From contig NZ_CP047349.1 of the NCBI RefSeq assembly GCF_011045835.1, positions 248,001 through 312,000 of the forward strand: DNA of 64,000 nucleotides. Reading direction: 5' to 3'. This document shows, piece by piece, positions 9,965 through 21,806 of the stretch. How positions within the stretch are numbered: position 1 is the first letter of the stretch; each line of letters opens with the position of its first letter. Origin of the DNA: Proteus terrae subsp. cibarius. Its GTDB lineage: Bacteria; Pseudomonadota; Gammaproteobacteria; Enterobacterales; Enterobacteriaceae. Both the position numbers and the translations under genes were made by a program. The notes below the pieces were generated by a model. That model did not search any database. It worked only from the letters and a program-made list of their open reading frames with translations, and was not told where the DNA came from.

Positions 9965-12900
9965 TAAAAAAGTGGTTGAAATGGATTGCGCTAACACTCC
10001 TTATCATTATTTTGCTTACATTCGGTGCTGTCGCTTGGGTTTTGGGAACACAATCGGGTTTGCATTTCGCTATTAATAGCGTAGCTCGTTGGGTTCCTGG
10101 CTTAGTTATCAAAGATGTTAGTGGTGGTTGGCAAGATCTACGTTTAACGGGTGTTGAATATCAAATGCCTGGAGTTGACGTGAACGTGGGTGAATTATCA
10201 TTAGGATTACGTTTAGCGTGCCTGACGGATAAACAAGTTTGTGTCGATACATTAGGCACACGAGATGTTGTTGTTAATGTTGATACTCGCGCTTTCCCTC
10301 CTTCTGAAGAAACACCTCCATCAGAGCCTCTAACAGAGCTTAATGCGCCATTACCTATCTATTTAAATTCACTCTCATTAGAAAATACGCATGTGAAGAT
10401 TGACGATATGGCAATCTCGTTAGGCGAATTTAAAACTGGTGCGCAGTGGGAAGGTCGCCAAGTTACATTAAATCCAACACTTATTAATGATTTGCTGGTG
10501 GCATTACCAAAGACACCAGAAGAAGGGAGTGTTGAAGCAACGGCTCAAGATGTAAAAGAAATCGCAACTGCAAAACCTCAAACTGAGCCCACAACACAAG
10601 AAGAAAAAGAACAGGCGTTAGCCGAGACAATTAAAGCGATTTTTGCTAAACCATTATTAGCCGAATTACCTGAAATTATTATTCCCGTTGATATTGATAT
10701 TGAAGGAATTGAAGGTAAGCAATTACAGGTTAGTGGTGATACACCTGTTACGATTAACCAATTATTGTTTGAAGCAAAGACTCAAGGTAAGCAGGTTAAT
10801 CTCACTAAATTAAATATTGATGCACCAGAAGGTGAAGTGAGTTTAAATGGGGGAATTACCCTAGATAAACAGTGGCCTGTTAATTTAGATGTGAATGCGA
10901 CTGTCCGTGATGTCGCAGGGCTTGAAGATTTTAAAGATCAAAAAGCGACGCTTTCTTTACAAGGAGCATTACTGGAAGAGCTTAAATTAGCACTTTCTTT
11001 AACAGGAACAGTTACAGCAACTTTGAATGCTCAAGCTGAACTGGCAAAACCACACCTTCCTTTAAAACTAACTCTTGAAAGCCAAAAAGTTCGTTGGCCA
11101 TTAACAGGCGATATACAGTATCAACTTAACGATACTCGATTACGCTTAAATGGTCAGACAGATAACTATGATCTCTCATTACGTTCTGATATTGAAGGTC
11201 AGGAGATCCCGCCAGCCAAATTAATGCTGGATGCAAAAGGAAATGAAGAGAAAATAGAGCTGACACGTTTACGTTTAGCTGCCTTGCAAGGTCATGCTGA
11301 TATTACGGGTGTTGCTGATTGGAGTAAGGCAATTAGCTGGAATGCATTGCTCTCTATTTCAGGAATTAATACGGCAAAACAGTACCCTGATATGCCAGCG
11401 AAATTAGATGGACGCATTGCCACAACAGGGAGTCTGTATGGTGGTAGTTGGCAATTACGTGTGCCTGAAATTACCTTAGATGGCAATATCAAAAACAATC
11501 TTATCAAAGCGAGAGGTAATGCTTATGGTAATGATTCTGGCCAATGGAATATTCCCCAGTTAAAACTGATCTTGGGTAAAAATAACCTCGATATTGAAGG
11601 GCATTTAGGTGATAAATGGGCATTAGATGCCAATATCAACGCTCCAGGATTAAATGGTTTAGTACCTGGGTTAGCGGGTGTTATTAAAGGCAAAGTTAAT
11701 GTTCGGGGTGATATTAATACACCTAAGATTATTGCTGATATCAACGCTCACGGCATTAAATGGCAAGATCAAGTCGGTGTCGAATCCATCACTATCAAAG
11801 GTGATGTTCAAGCGGATAAAGAAATTGGTGGCAAACTCGCTATTACTGCTCGTCAGTTAAAACAAGCCGATTTAGTTATTCGCAATTTAACGTTGGATGC
11901 TGCTGGTACAGAAAAACAGCATAAACTGACACTAAAAATGGATGGTGAGCCAGTTTCTGGTGGGCTGACATTAGCGGGTTCATTCGATAAAGAGAAACAG
12001 CAATGGAAAGGAACGCTAAATAATACGGCATTTGATACCCCTGTGGGTGAATGGCGTTTAAATAAAGCAATGGCATTGAATTTACTTGCTGAGAAACAAG
12101 AAGTCACCATTGGTTCTCACTGTTGGGTAAACCCAAATGCACAAGTTTGTGTTCCTAAAGCGATAACTGTAGGTGAAAGCGGATCTGCTGCAATTACATT
12201 GACGCGTTTTGATCTTGCTATGATCAAACCTTTCTTACCACCAGAGACTTCTGTCCGAGGTGTATTTACTGGTGATGCCACCGCAACATGGAACTCAAAA
12301 GGCGGATTACCGAAAGCATCGGTAAATCTAAAAGGGCAAGGTGTTGCAGTAAAACAAAATATTGAAGGCACTGTTTTACCGATTGATTTTGATGCTATCT
12401 CCTTAAACGCAGGCGTTAACAACGGCAAAGCAACATTACAATGGCTGATTAGTATTGCAGGTAATGGTGATATTAAAGGGAATGTGCATGTTGCAGATCT
12501 CGAGAAAAAGCGCCAGCTATCAGGTACGGTGGATATTGATAATCTGACATTAGATTTAATCAAACCGTTCTTAGGTAAAGGTGAAATAGCTGAAGGTCGT
12601 GTTGGTGCGCAATTACGTTTAGGCGGAAATGCTCAATCACCACTGCTATTTGGTCAATTTGGTATCAATCAATTAAAAGTGGTTGGGCACTGGATCCCGT
12701 TTGATATTACGAAAGGGAATGTTGATGTTCAATTTAATGGTGCGACGTCTGATTTAAGCGGTCGAATTGAAACTCCTGAAGGTTACTTAAATCTTACTGG
12801 TAATGCCGATTGGCGTAAATTAGATGCATGGCACGCAGTCGTAGCAGCAAATGGCAATAAGCTACGTATTGCATTGCCTCCGATGGTACGTATTGATGTT

Positions 12901-13785
12901 AATCCTGATTTAGTGTTTGAGGCTCGCCCTGATTTACTAAAACTAGATGGACGCATTGATATTCCTTGGGCACGCATCGTTGTTCAAGACTTACCAGAGT
13001 CAGCAGTATCTGCTTCTTCTGATGAAGTGATGCTGGATAAAAACTTGCAGCCGATTGCACAAAAAGAGACATCGATTCCAATTCAAAGTAATTTAGCGAT
13101 TAATATTGGCGATGATGTGACACTGGACGCATTTGGGCTTAAAGCGAGATTGACGGGAGCACTTAAAGTCAATCAGAATAAACAAGGACTAGGTTTAAAT
13201 GGACAAGTTGATATTCCACGGGGGGAATTCAAAGCCTATGGGCAAGATTTACAAGTTCGTAAAGGACAAATCTTATTCTCAGGGCCCGTTGATCAACCTT
13301 ATTTAAATATCGAGGCTATTCGTAATCCTGATAATACTGCAGACAATGTTATTGCTGGTGTTAAGGTAACAGGACTTGCTGATCAGCCTAAAGTAGAAAT
13401 TTTCTCTGAGCCGGCTAAAACACAACAAGAAGCATTGTCTTATTTGTTAAGAGGCGAAGGTTTAGCCAGTGGTGATGCGGATTCATCACAAATGACAGCA
13501 ATGCTGATAGGACTAGGCGTTGGTCAAAGTGGTCAGCTTGTGGGGCGTATTGGTGAAACCTTTGGGGTTTCGGACTTAGCGCTTGATACACAAGGGGTGG
13601 GGGATAACTCACAAGTTGTGGTCAGCGGTAAGATCACAAACGATCTACAAGTGAAGTATGGTGTGGGTATATTTGATTCGCTAGCGACGTTAACCTTACG
13701 TTATCGCTTGATGCCCAGGTTGTATTTACAAGCAGTGTCTGGTATGAATCAGGCAATAGATCTGCTTTATCAATTTGAGTTTTAA
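9961..13785 (+). CDS. tamB: TamB, AsmA-like inner-membrane-anchored bridge protein
   Basis: 1274 residues. A single N-terminal transmembrane anchor (about 7-28) leads into a very long beta-rich periplasmic region, and the conserved DUF490/TamB domain fills roughly the last 350 residues. An acidic and proline-rich insert near 105-125 and another charged stretch near 180-220 look like flexible linkers. The protein forms a hydrophobic groove spanning the periplasm and docks on TamA. It overlaps tamA by four bases and is followed after five bases by ytfP, giving a three-gene operon. Confidence 0.95.
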   Translation: MIKKWLKWIALTLLIIILLTFGAVAWVLGTQSGLHFAINSVARWVPGLVIKDVSGGWQDLRLTGVEYQMPGVDVNVGELSLGLRLACLTDKQVCVDTLGTRDVVVNVDTRAFPPSEETPPSEPLTELNAPLPIYLNSLSLENTHVKIDDMAISLGEFKTGAQWEGRQVTLNPTLINDLLVALPKTPEEGSVEATAQDVKEIATAKPQTEPTTQEEKEQALAETIKAIFAKPLLAELPEIIIPVDIDIEGIEGKQLQVSGDTPVTINQLLFEAKTQGKQVNLTKLNIDAPEGEVSLNGGITLDKQWPVNLDVNATVRDVAGLEDFKDQKATLSLQGALLEELKLALSLTGTVTATLNAQAELAKPHLPLKLTLESQKVRWPLTGDIQYQLNDTRLRLNGQTDNYDLSLRSDIEGQEIPPAKLMLDAKGNEEKIELTRLRLAALQGHADITGVADWSKAISWNALLSISGINTAKQYPDMPAKLDGRIATTGSLYGGSWQLRVPEITLDGNIKNNLIKARGNAYGNDSGQWNIPQLKLILGKNNLDIEGHLGDKWALDANINAPGLNGLVPGLAGVIKGKVNVRGDINTPKIIADINAHGIKWQDQVGVESITIKGDVQADKEIGGKLAITARQLKQADLVIRNLTLDAAGTEKQHKLTLKMDGEPVSGGLTLAGSFDKEKQQWKGTLNNTAFDTPVGEWRLNKAMALNLLAEKQEVTIGSHCWVNPNAQVCVPKAITVGESGSAAITLTRFDLAMIKPFLPPETSVRGVFTGDATATWNSKGGLPKASVNLKGQGVAVKQNIEGTVLPIDFDAISLNAGVNNGKATLQWLISIAGNGDIKGNVHVADLEKKRQLSGTVDIDNLTLDLIKPFLGKGEIAEGRVGAQLRLGGNAQSPLLFGQFGINQLKVVGHWIPFDITKGNVDVQFNGATSDLSGRIETPEGYLNLTGNADWRKLDAWHAVVAANGNKLRIALPPMVRIDVNPDLVFEARPDLLKLDGRIDIPWARIVVQDLPESAVSASSDEVMLDKNLQPIAQKETSIPIQSNLAINIGDDVTLDAFGLKARLTGALKVNQNKQGLGLNGQVDIPRGEFKAYGQDLQVRKGQILFSGPVDQPYLNIEAIRNPDNTADNVIAGVKVTGLADQPKVEIFSEPAKTQQEALSYLLRGEGLASGDADSSQMTAMLIGLGVGQSGQLVGRIGETFGVSDLALDTQGVGDNSQVVVSGKITNDLQVKYGVGIFDSLATLTLRYRLMPRLYLQAVSGMNQAIDLLYQFEF

Positions 13786-13790
13786 ATTAT

Positions 13791-14138
13791 ATGCGAATTA
13801 TTGTTTATGGTAGTTTACGGCGAAACCAGGGTAACCATCACTGGATGACCTATGCTCAGCTTCTAGGTGAGCATAGGTTAGTGGGATATAAACTCTATGA
13901 TTTAGGGTTTTATCCTGCAGTTATCGAAGGTGAAGGTGAAATAGAATGCGAAGTCTATCGAATAACGCCTTCTATTTTGACAGAGCTTGATGAATTGAAA
14001 AAGAACGATCAGGATTACAAGCGCCAACTGATTTCAACGCCTTATGGCAGCGCTTGGATCTATCTTTATCAAAAGCCTGTTGATGGTTTACGTGAAATAA
14101 AATGCGGTGACTGGCTAAAACGTCATGAAGAAGAGTAA
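13791..14138 (+). CDS. ytfP: YtfP, gamma-glutamylcyclotransferase-fold protein
   Basis: 115 residues of the GGCT/AIG2 fold, with the hallmark YGSLR (6-10) and a conserved acidic segment LTELDELKKND. The substrate is not established for the bacterial YtfP group. It follows tamB after five bases and a strong terminator closes the operon at 14169-14210. The constant association with tamAB in enterics is known but its reason is not. Confidence 0.92.
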   Translation: MRIIVYGSLRRNQGNHHWMTYAQLLGEHRLVGYKLYDLGFYPAVIEGEGEIECEVYRITPSILTELDELKKNDQDYKRQLISTPYGSAWIYLYQKPVDGLREIKCGDWLKRHEEE

Positions 14139-14168
14139 TCAGTAGCATCCTACTTTTTGCTCCATGTT

Positions 14169-14210
14169 ATATAAAAACGGCTCGATAGAAATATTGAGCC
14201 GTTTTTATAT
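14169..14210. terminator. Strong bidirectional terminator (tamA-tamB-ytfP / sulfatase)
   Basis: A perfect 15-bp stem, ATATAAAAACGGCTC (14169-14183) with GAGCCGTTTTTATAT (14196-14210), has A- and T-runs in both directions. Confidence 0.9.
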
Positions 14211-14227
14211 GAGAAATAACTAAATGC

Positions 14228-15856
14228 TTATTTTTCACAAATATAAGAGAGGCGCGCTTCTTTATATAAATTAAGTCGCATTCGTCTCGCTTTATCTATT
14301 TCATTTTCAGCCAATAATGGCCTAATTTTTTTCTGATAAACTTGAATACTCGTTTCACCTGTATGGTGTTGATATCCTACTTCATGGCTACGCCATTTTT
14401 TATTAATAATTACTTCTTGAATATAAAAAGGATCTGAATTGTTTCGGATTTCATTGTCTAATTTGAGCCGTAATTCTTTTTTTATTTGTTGATAATCAGG
14501 ATGGTGACTGAGGTTTTGGGTTTCACCTCGATCATTAACCATATCGTAGAGTTCTTCTTCTTCATCTTCTTTATAAATAATATATTTAAAGTTTTCTGTT
14601 CTTAACATTCTAGCTGGTTGAACATCGACATTTCGGTCAGTATTCCAGTGGCAAATGACACTATTTCTCCATTCTTTCACTGTCTTTCCGGTTAATAACG
14701 GGTACAGAGAGCGACCATAAATATTTTTAGGGTAATCAATTCCGATATACTCACAGAGAGTAGGTAATAAATCACAAAGGGATGTTAATTCATGTTTTAA
14801 AGCGCCAGATTGAATACCCGGCCCTGAAAATGCAAAAGGCACATTTGTCGATTCTTCATAAAACCAATTCATTTTAGCAACTAATCGGTGTGCTCCCATT
14901 GCATCACCATGGTCAGAGAAGAAGACAACAAGTGTATCTTCCCAATACCCACTCTTTTTTAATGCATTGATAACTTGTCCTATATAGCTATCTACCAATT
15001 CAGTAAAATAGTAATAGGCTTTGAGATATTGCTGGAAATTTTTTTCACTCCATTTCCCTGATTGCATAACTCTGTTATGTGTACAGCAAGCGTATTGAAT
15101 AGCTTTAGGTCTATTTTTAAGATCATCAGCAGTGTCAAAGTTATCAAGTAAAGGTGGCAATTGTCCGATATTTTCGATGTCACCATGCTCACCCGCAAAA
15201 TTTCCTGTCCATCCATTTATATTGTGTGGATTATTAAATTCAACGGCTAATAAAAATGGCTTTTTTTCCTCTCTTTTGGGGAGTGAATTGATATATTTCA
15301 GGCTTTCTTCTAAACAATACACATCTTCTTTCGTATCATAATCAACAGGAAAGGCAGGGTGAGCATTAAATTCTTTTTCTATTTGAGGCGCACAATCAAA
15401 TCCTTCTAATGAGCCATAATCATGCCGTTTTCCAAAATGTTTACACTCATATCCCACTTGTGAAAACAACGTTCCTAATGTGGACATTGTTTCTGGTATG
15501 TTTGGGCTGTCATTGGAAATAATGCCTGTCTGGTGTGGTAATTTTCCAGTCCAAAAACAAGCCCTTGAAGGTGCACATAAGGGGTAAGCACAATACGCAT
15601 TATGGAAACTTGTTCCTGTATTTAAAATCGAGTCGATAACGGGAGTTTTTACCTCTTTGTTGCCATAAGCAGAGATACCTCGCTTTGCTAATTGGTCTGC
15701 GGTAATAATTAAAATATTCTTAGGGTTTTTAGGTGTATTTAATGGGGTTATATACTCTTTTGTTGATGAGGATAATGCAGATAGTGGTGAAACCAGTGAT
15801 AATCCTGTCGCACCCACGGCTGCACCCTTTAACAAATCTCGACGTGTTATAGACAT
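14228..15856 (-). CDS. Tat-exported type I sulfatase (alkaline-phosphatase superfamily)
   Basis: 542 residues from the ATG at 15856, which has AGAGG at good spacing; an in-frame ATG five codons upstream is not needed. The N terminus MSITRRDLLKGAAVGATG is a twin-arginine signal. The sulfatase signature CAPSR (94-98) places the formylglycine-precursor cysteine at C94, and D54 with the later FFSDHGD motif supply metal ligands. The C-terminal part resembles the choline-sulfatase/heparan-type sulfatases, but the substrate cannot be told. The gene sits between ytfP and ppa, where E. coli has other genes, and no formylglycine-generating enzyme is adjacent. Confidence 0.85.
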   Translation of the reverse strand: MSITRRDLLKGAAVGATGLSLVSPLSALSSSTKEYITPLNTPKNPKNILIITADQLAKRGISAYGNKEVKTPVIDSILNTGTSFHNAYCAYPLCAPSRACFWTGKLPHQTGIISNDSPNIPETMSTLGTLFSQVGYECKHFGKRHDYGSLEGFDCAPQIEKEFNAHPAFPVDYDTKEDVYCLEESLKYINSLPKREEKKPFLLAVEFNNPHNINGWTGNFAGEHGDIENIGQLPPLLDNFDTADDLKNRPKAIQYACCTHNRVMQSGKWSEKNFQQYLKAYYYFTELVDSYIGQVINALKKSGYWEDTLVVFFSDHGDAMGAHRLVAKMNWFYEESTNVPFAFSGPGIQSGALKHELTSLCDLLPTLCEYIGIDYPKNIYGRSLYPLLTGKTVKEWRNSVICHWNTDRNVDVQPARMLRTENFKYIIYKEDEEEELYDMVNDRGETQNLSHHPDYQQIKKELRLKLDNEIRNNSDPFYIQEVIINKKWRSHEVGYQHHTGETSIQVYQKKIRPLLAENEIDKARRMRLNLYKEARLSYICEK

Positions 15857-16124
15857 TTTAACCTCTCTCATTCATTAGATATGGCAGTAACATAGATTAA
15901 AAAATCTTCAATTTCTTTTGAATTGATCACACGAAATCAATCGAAGGTATACTCGAAAGTATGCGAAAGTTAATATTTGTGATTTAAAGAGGATAATTTA
16001 TCTATGATGAACAAAAGAGAACATAAGAAGTGAGAACAAGTAGGGAAGAAAGTGGATTTTAATTTATTAAATTTAAAGGCACACTTTTTAACTGAAAATA
16101 GGGGGTTAAAAGATGAAGAAATAA
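15857..16124. other. AT-rich spacer with no gene seen
   Basis: The interval upstream of the sulfatase and downstream of ppa contains only very short reading frames without convincing ribosome sites. The sulfatase promoter should lie at its left end. I see no tRNA, repeat or insertion-sequence remnant. Confidence 0.6.
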
Positions 16125-16162
16125 AAGGCAAATAAACCTAATACTAGGGTGTTATTTGCCTT
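16125..16162 (-). terminator. ppa terminator
   Basis: An 11-bp stem AAGGCAAATAA (16125-16135) / TTATTTGCCTT (16152-16162), extended by an inner CCT/AGG, with a T-rich tail on the minus strand. Confidence 0.8.
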
Positions 16163-16186
16163 GTAATATCTTGATTTACTCAAGGA

Positions 16187-16714
16187 TTATTTTTTAGCGC
16201 GTTCGAAAGAAGACAGAATTTCAGCTTTAGCGGCTTCTACGCCTTCCCAACCGTCAACTTTAACCCATTTGCCAGTTTCTAAATCTTTGTAGTGTTCAAA
16301 GAAATGTTTGATCTGCGCTTTTAACAGTTCTGGCAGATCGTTCACATCTTTAATGTGATCGTATTCTTTGCTCAGTTTAGTGTGTGGTACTGCAACCAGT
16401 TTCGCATCTTCACCTGATTCGTCAGTCATTTTCAATACGCCAACAGGACGGCAACGAATAACTGAGCCTGGTTGTAATGGGTATGGAGTTGGAACCAGAA
16501 CGTCTACTGGGTCACCATCTAAAGATAACGTGTTGTTGATGTAACCGTAGTTGCATGGGTAGAACATTGCAGTTGACATAAAACGGTCAACAAACAGTGC
16601 GCCACTTTCTTTATCAACTTCGTATTTGATAGGATCAGCATTTGCTGGGATTTCAATAACAACATAGATATCTTCTGGTAGTTCTTTACCAGCAGGAACA
16701 TGATTCAGGCTCAT
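16187..16714 (-). CDS. ppa: Inorganic pyrophosphatase (family I)
   Basis: 175 residues, nearly identical in length and sequence to E. coli Ppa. The family I signature DGDPVDVLV provides the metal-binding aspartates, followed by [17 protein letters not shown]. It hydrolyses PPi to two phosphates and drives biosynthetic reactions forward. The gene is transcribed alone, with its terminator at 16125-16162. Confidence 0.97.
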   Translation of the reverse strand: MSLNHVPAGKELPEDIYVVIEIPANADPIKYEVDKESGALFVDRFMSTAMFYPCNYGYINNTLSLDGDPVDVLVPTPYPLQPGSVIRCRPVGVLKMTDESGEDAKLVAVPHTKLSKEYDHIKDVNDLPELLKAQIKHFFEHYKDLETGKWVKVDGWEGVEAAKAEILSSFERAKK

Positions 16715-16854
16715 AAAAAATTTCCTATAAAAAAATTAATTTTACGTGGCCTGTAGTATAGCGAAAAGTTTTTAACAATACCCGTTTTTTGCCGAACATG
16801 TTGCGTTCTGACGTAAAAATAAGCAGCAAATAAAAGAAAGTACTATTTTTAAAG

Positions 16855-16889
16855 ATGAAAAAACCGGACGAATAAGAAGTCCGGTTTAT
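16855..16889 (-). terminator. fbp terminator
   Basis: AAACCGGAC (16861-16869) pairs with GTCCGGTTT (16879-16887). Read on the minus strand it ends in a T-run. Confidence 0.8.
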
Positions 16890-16913
16890 CTATGTTAGTG
16901 CCAAACGAATGGA

Positions 16914-17921
16914 TTATTCTTCGTCTGGATATTGCGCCATAAAGCTTTCAGCTTGTTCAACCATCGATTTAGTACCTACGAAGAAAGGCATACGTTGGTG
17001 AAGTTCTTTTGGTTCGATATCTAGAATACGCTCTTTACCATTACTTGCTTTTCCGCCAGCTTGTTCGGCTAAGAACGCCATTGGATTGCATTCATAGAGT
17101 AAACGTAATTTACCAGTAGGGTGGCTTGCAGTACTTGGATAAATATAAATCCCCCCCTTCAGTAAGTTGCGGTGAAAATCAGCAACTAAAGAACCAATAT
17201 AACGTGTGGTATAAGGGCGATTTGTTGCTGCGTCTTGTTCTTGGCAATACTTAATGTATTTTTTTACGCCTAATGGGAATTTGATGTAGTTACCTTCATT
17301 GATTGAGTACATATTTCCTGTTGGCGGGAAATGTACGCTTTCATGAGATAAACAGAATACACCTAAAGATGGATCGTAAGTAAAGGCATGAACACCACAA
17401 CCTGTTGTATAAACCAACATGGTTGATGAGCCATAAACGACATAGCCTGCAGCTACTTGACGATGACCTGGTTGTAAGAAGTCATCTAAAGTAACAGATT
17501 GACCAATTGGCGTAATACGGTGGTAAATAGAGAAAATTGTTCCGACGGAAACGTTTACATCAATATTCGACGAACCGTCTAAAGGATCCATTAGTACAAC
17601 ATACTTAGCATTTTCAGCGCGATCACCTTCAAAGATAACAATATCATCTTCTTCTTCTGATCCGATACCCGCAACTTCACCACGCGCTTTTAATGCAGCT
17701 TTTAGTTTCTCATTCGCGTAAAGATCCAGTTTCATCTGGGCTTCACCTTGAACATTAGAAACACCGTTAGTACCAAGAATATCGACTAACCCTGCTTTGT
17801 TAATATCACGGTGGATAATTTTAGCCCCAAGCTTAATTGCTGAAAGTAATGCAGTAAGTTCACCAGTTGCATGGGGAAAATCTTGTTGTTTCTCGACGAT
17901 AAATTCGCCTAATGTTTTCAT
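16914..17921 (-). CDS. fbp: Fructose-1,6-bisphosphatase class 1
   Basis: 335 residues from the ATG at 17921 ([12 protein letters not shown]), the conserved family start, with AGGA eight bases upstream. The open frame extends further upstream, but that part overlaps the mpl start and is not family-like. The metal/phosphate motif DPLDGSSN lies at 112-119. The enzyme makes fructose 6-phosphate in gluconeogenesis. It is divergent from mpl with a 165-base shared promoter region. Confidence 0.96.
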   Translation of the reverse strand: MKTLGEFIVEKQQDFPHATGELTALLSAIKLGAKIIHRDINKAGLVDILGTNGVSNVQGEAQMKLDLYANEKLKAALKARGEVAGIGSEEEDDIVIFEGDRAENAKYVVLMDPLDGSSNIDVNVSVGTIFSIYHRITPIGQSVTLDDFLQPGHRQVAAGYVVYGSSTMLVYTTGCGVHAFTYDPSLGVFCLSHESVHFPPTGNMYSINEGNYIKFPLGVKKYIKYCQEQDAATNRPYTTRYIGSLVADFHRNLLKGGIYIYPSTASHPTGKLRLLYECNPMAFLAEQAGGKASNGKERILDIEPKELHQRMPFFVGTKSMVEQAESFMAQYPDEE

Positions 17922-18086
17922 GACGCAGGTCCTGAATGTGAGTGGGTAAAGTAAAAAAGGAGGAAAAATCTCCTTGGTGGTGGCAAGTTTAGCCAAAGAA
18001 TCGGATGATTCAAAGGTTAATCCGTTTCTTATCTGCTTTTTGATCGTTAGAATAGTGACCAACTTCATGCTATTGGACAGAAATTC

Positions 18087-19466
18087 ATGCACATTCATAT
18101 TCTTGGTATTTGTGGCACCTTTATGGGAAGTCTTGCCATTCTCGCTAGAGCAAAGGGACATAAAGTCACAGGCTCAGACGCTAATGTCTATCCACCCATG
18201 AGTACTTTATTAGAAAATCAGGGAATTGAACTGATTGAGGGATATGACCCAAAACAATTAGAACCTGCCCCTGACATGGTGATTATTGGTAATGCGATGA
18301 CACGAGGAAATCCTTGTGTTGAAGCTGTACTTGAAAAGGGTTTGCCTTATACCTCAGGCCCTCAGTGGCTACATGATTATATTTTACCTGAACGTTGGGT
18401 GTTAGCTGTTGCAGGAACTCATGGCAAGACAACAACAGCAGGTATGCTGGCTTGGGTTTTAGAAGACTGTGGTTATAAACCGGGATTTTTAATTGGCGGT
18501 GTGCCGGGTAATTTCCAAGTATCTGCACAGTTAGGCGAAAGCCCCTTCTTTGTGATTGAAGCAGATGAATATGACAGTGCTTTCTTTGATAAGCGCTCTA
18601 AATTTGTTCATTATTCTCCACGCACATTGATTTTAAATAATCTTGAATTTGATCACGCTGATATTTTTGATGATTTAGCGGCAATTCAAAAACAATTCCA
18701 TCATTTAGTTCGTATCGTCCCAGGTACCGGAAAAATCATCATGCCTGATAACGATATGAATTTAAAACAGACCATTGGAATGGGATGTTGGAGTGAACAA
18801 GAATTCACTGGTGAAACTGGAGATTGGCAAGCTAAAAAACTCAGTAATGACAGTAGCCATTTTGAGGTGTTCCACAAAGGTGAGCGAGTCGGAGAGGTGT
18901 GTTGGGGACTTTCTGGTGAACACAACATGCAAAATGGCTTAATGGCGATTGTTGCAGCGCACCACGTTGGTGTTTTACCTGCGGATGCTTGTGAAGCATT
19001 AGATAAGTTTATTAATGCGCGTCGTCGCTTAGAGTTACGTGGTGAAGTTAATCAAGTCCGTGTTTATGATGACTTTGCTCATCATCCCACAGCGATTTTG
19101 GCAACGCTTGAAGCGTTACGCAGTAAAGTCGGTGGAACGGCTCGTATTATTGCAGTCCTAGAGCCTCGTTCAAATACCATGAAAATGGGGATTAGCAAGG
19201 ATGATATCGCACCTGCATTAGGTCGCGCTGATGAAGTTTTTTTATTCCAGCCACCTAATATTCAATGGCTAGTAAGTGATATTGCAGAGCATTGTGTGCA
19301 ACCGGCACGCTGGAGTACAGATCTGGATACATTAGTCGATATGATTGCGAAAGAAGCTCAAGCGGGCGATCATATTTTGATTATGAGCAATGGTGGTTTT
19401 GGGGGTATTCATGAGAAACTGCTCGCAAAATTAGCACAGCCTAAAGATTCTGATAGTCAGTATTAA
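18087..19466 (+). CDS. mpl: UDP-MurNAc : L-Ala-gamma-D-Glu-mDAP ligase Mpl
   Basis: 459 residues of the Mur ligase family. An N-terminal Rossmann region ([10 protein letters not shown]) is followed by the ATP-binding GTHGKTTT loop (110-117), then the [12 protein letters not shown] and DDFAHHPTA motifs typical of Mpl. It reattaches recycled murein tripeptide to UDP-MurNAc, feeding cell-wall recycling. It is divergent from fbp and convergent with argR, separated by a terminator. Confidence 0.96.
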   Translation: MHIHILGICGTFMGSLAILARAKGHKVTGSDANVYPPMSTLLENQGIELIEGYDPKQLEPAPDMVIIGNAMTRGNPCVEAVLEKGLPYTSGPQWLHDYILPERWVLAVAGTHGKTTTAGMLAWVLEDCGYKPGFLIGGVPGNFQVSAQLGESPFFVIEADEYDSAFFDKRSKFVHYSPRTLILNNLEFDHADIFDDLAAIQKQFHHLVRIVPGTGKIIMPDNDMNLKQTIGMGCWSEQEFTGETGDWQAKKLSNDSSHFEVFHKGERVGEVCWGLSGEHNMQNGLMAIVAAHHVGVLPADACEALDKFINARRRLELRGEVNQVRVYDDFAHHPTAILATLEALRSKVGGTARIIAVLEPRSNTMKMGISKDDIAPALGRADEVFLFQPPNIQWLVSDIAEHCVQPARWSTDLDTLVDMIAKEAQAGDHILIMSNGGFGGIHEKLLAKLAQPKDSDSQY

Positions 19467-19470
19467 AAAT

Positions 19471-19504
19471 AAATAAGCCACTGAAATTCAGTGGCTTATT
19501 TTTT
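19471..19504. terminator. Terminator between convergent mpl and argR
   Basis: The inverted repeat AATAAGCCACT (19472-19482) / AGTGGCTTATT with flanking A- and T-runs works in both directions. Confidence 0.85.
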
Positions 19505-19523
19505 GAAGTTGCAGAAAGGCTAA

Positions 19524-19997
<474 letters not shown>

Positions 19998-20042
19998 TCA
20001 CCTTTAGTGAGTTATCAATAACCTGTGTATTATGCAGAGAAG

Positions 20043-20056
20043 TGAATTTTTATGCA
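20043..20056. promoter_or_regulatory. Probable ARG box in the argR promoter
   Basis: TGAATTTTTATGCA differs at one position from the ARG box consensus TGAATwwwwATTCA. It is placed 49 bases upstream of the argR start, where autoregulation would act. The second box of a usual pair is not clear. Confidence 0.55.
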
Positions 20057-20441
20057 ACATAAGACGAAGAAAGGCGAGTGATAGCCACCTCAAAATTGTA
20101 AAGTAGAATGTACTGCAAAAAAAATTTATTTACAGCGCGTGAATGTGATAATTTAAAGAAAGTAAAATATTTGTTAAATAAATGATAAGCTTAAATGATT
20201 ATCACAAGGATGATGGTGTACTTAACACTTTGCTATATTTATTGAAATTATTTATCAAAAGGGTGTCCACTATCTCATTAACAGATAAGCAATTTGTTTA
20301 GAATAACCAAAGTATTATTTTTCACTGAAAATGCCTTATTATGCAATATTGCTGTTAAATAATTGTTTTTTTAAAGGTGAATTGCGTAATAGTGAGTATC
20401 TCGAAGGCGTTCCACTATCTCGTAAACTAAGGAGTATCAGA
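20057..20441. other. mdh upstream region with an imperfect direct repeat
   Basis: No gene is seen. TCCACTATCTC occurs at 20266-20276 and again at 20411-20421, each preceded by a G-rich GTGT/GCGT and followed by rTwAAC, an imperfect repeat of about 20 bases spaced 145 bases apart. A half-consensus CRP site (20191-20206, right half TCACA) is also present. The region should contain the mdh promoter. Confidence 0.4.
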
Positions 20442-21380
20442 ATGAAAGTAGCAGTTCTCGGTGCAGCAGGTGGTATTGGTCAGGCACTGGCACTTCTTCT
20501 TAAAAATCAGCTTCCAGCTGGTAGTGAACTCTCTTTATATGATATCGCTCCCGTCACACCGGGTGTCGCAGCTGACTTAAGCCATATCCCGACTCAAGTT
20601 ATTGTAAAAGGTTTTGCGGGTGAAGATCCTTCTCCTGCGCTAAAAGGCGCTGATGTTGTTCTAATTTCTGCGGGCGTTGCTCGTAAACCAGGCATGGATC
20701 GTTCAGATCTTTTCAATGTTAACGCAGGTATCGTGCGTAATTTAATTGAAAAGGTTGCACAAAATTGCCCGAAAGCACTTATCGGTATCATTACTAACCC
20801 AGTGAATACAACCGTTGCTATCGCAGCAGAAGTGCTTAAGAAAGCAGGCGTTTACGATAAAAAACGTCTTTTCGGTATTACCACACTCGACATTATTCGC
20901 GCCAATACCTTTGTTGCAGAGCTAAAAGGTAAAGATCCACAAAAAACCAACGTTCCAGTGATTGGTGGACACTCTGGTGTGACTATTCTCCCTCTATTAT
21001 CTCAAGTTGACGGCGTTTCATTTACTGATGACGAAGTTGCTGCACTGACTAAACGCATTCAAAATGCAGGTACTGAGGTTGTTGAAGCAAAAGCAGGTGG
21101 TGGATCAGCGACATTATCTATGGGTCAAGCAGCCGCTCGTTTTGGTCTTTCATTAATTCGCGCTCTAAATGGCGAGAAAAATGTTATTGAATGCACCTAT
21201 ACAGAAGGCGACGGAGAATATGCCCGTTTCTTTGCACAACCTATTCTTTTAGGTAAAAACGGTGTAGAGGAATATTTATCTATTGGTAAATTAAGTGATT
21301 TTGAAAAACAATCTCTTAATGGCATGTTAGATGTATTGAAAAAAGATATAATTCTTGGTGAAGAATTTATTAATAAATAA
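20442..21380 (+). CDS. mdh: Malate dehydrogenase (NAD)
   Basis: 312 residues, identical in length to E. coli Mdh, from the ATG at 20442 with AGGAG upstream; the open frame continues 37 codons upstream but that part is not family-like. The NAD fold begins [12 protein letters not shown] (3-14). Catalytic D150 and H177 (IGGHSG) and substrate arginines R81, R87 and R153 are in place. It interconverts malate and oxaloacetate in the TCA cycle. Monocistronic, with a strong terminator. Confidence 0.97.
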   Translation: MKVAVLGAAGGIGQALALLLKNQLPAGSELSLYDIAPVTPGVAADLSHIPTQVIVKGFAGEDPSPALKGADVVLISAGVARKPGMDRSDLFNVNAGIVRNLIEKVAQNCPKALIGIITNPVNTTVAIAAEVLKKAGVYDKKRLFGITTLDIIRANTFVAELKGKDPQKTNVPVIGGHSGVTILPLLSQVDGVSFTDDEVAALTKRIQNAGTEVVEAKAGGGSATLSMGQAAARFGLSLIRALNGEKNVIECTYTEGDGEYARFFAQPILLGKNGVEEYLSIGKLSDFEKQSLNGMLDVLKKDIILGEEFINK

Positions 21381-21421
21381 AGAAATACTTTTTTTGCTAT
21401 AAAAATAATGCAAATTTAAAT

Positions 21422-21452
21422 AAAAACCGCTGATACTATATCAGCGGTTTTT
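21422..21452 (+). terminator. mdh terminator
   Basis: A 14-bp perfect stem AAAAACCGCTGATA / TATCAGCGGTTTTT closes on a three-base loop and runs into eight T residues. Confidence 0.9.
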
Positions 21453-21482
21453 TTTATTAATTATAATATCTGTAATTATTAG

Positions 21483-21749
21483 TTAATTATTAGTTTTGGT
21501 ACGAATCTTTCGTTCAAGTAATTCTCCTGTTTCAGGATGAAAATAACGGCTAGGCCAAATTTCACTAGGAGCTACACCAAGATAATCAGCAATGATTTTC
21601 TCTCCTTTAGGCCAAGGGCGTGACAGCGCATTAGCCAGTGTTGAAGAGCTTAACCCTGCTTGGCGAGAGATGGCAGCAAGTGTTGTTCCTCGTTTTCTAA
21701 GTGCGGCAATAATATCGGCAGGATGCCAATCAGATTTCCTTGAAATCAT
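21483..21749 (-). CDS. sfsB: SfsB/Nlp, Ner-like DNA-binding regulator
   Basis: 88 residues matching E. coli SfsB (Nlp) from the DWHPADIIAALRKRGTT start to the HPETGEL tail. The helix-turn-helix LAAISRQAGLSSSTLANALSRPWPKGEKIIADYLG is that of phage Mu Ner. In E. coli the gene also lies beside ispB, so this is the ancestral location. Its target is not firmly established; it was first found as an activator of maltose genes. Here, unlike E. coli, it faces two Mu-type HTH genes across a 186-base AT-rich gap. Confidence 0.92.
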   Translation of the reverse strand: MISRKSDWHPADIIAALRKRGTTLAAISRQAGLSSSTLANALSRPWPKGEKIIADYLGVAPSEIWPSRYFHPETGELLERKIRTKTNN

Positions 21750-21806
21750 TTTTAATCCTTTTTCTATAAAATTGATTGCTGTGTTAGTGGTATAAATAAC
21801 AGTTTA

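Noticed and set aside
17922..18161. N-terminal extension of fbp by 80 codons
   Set aside because: The extension overlaps the start of divergent mpl and has no family similarity; MKTLGEF at 17921 is the known FBPase start with a good ribosome site.
20331..20441. N-terminal extension of mdh
   Set aside because: No family similarity; the ATG at 20442 with AGGAG gives the exact 312-residue enzyme.
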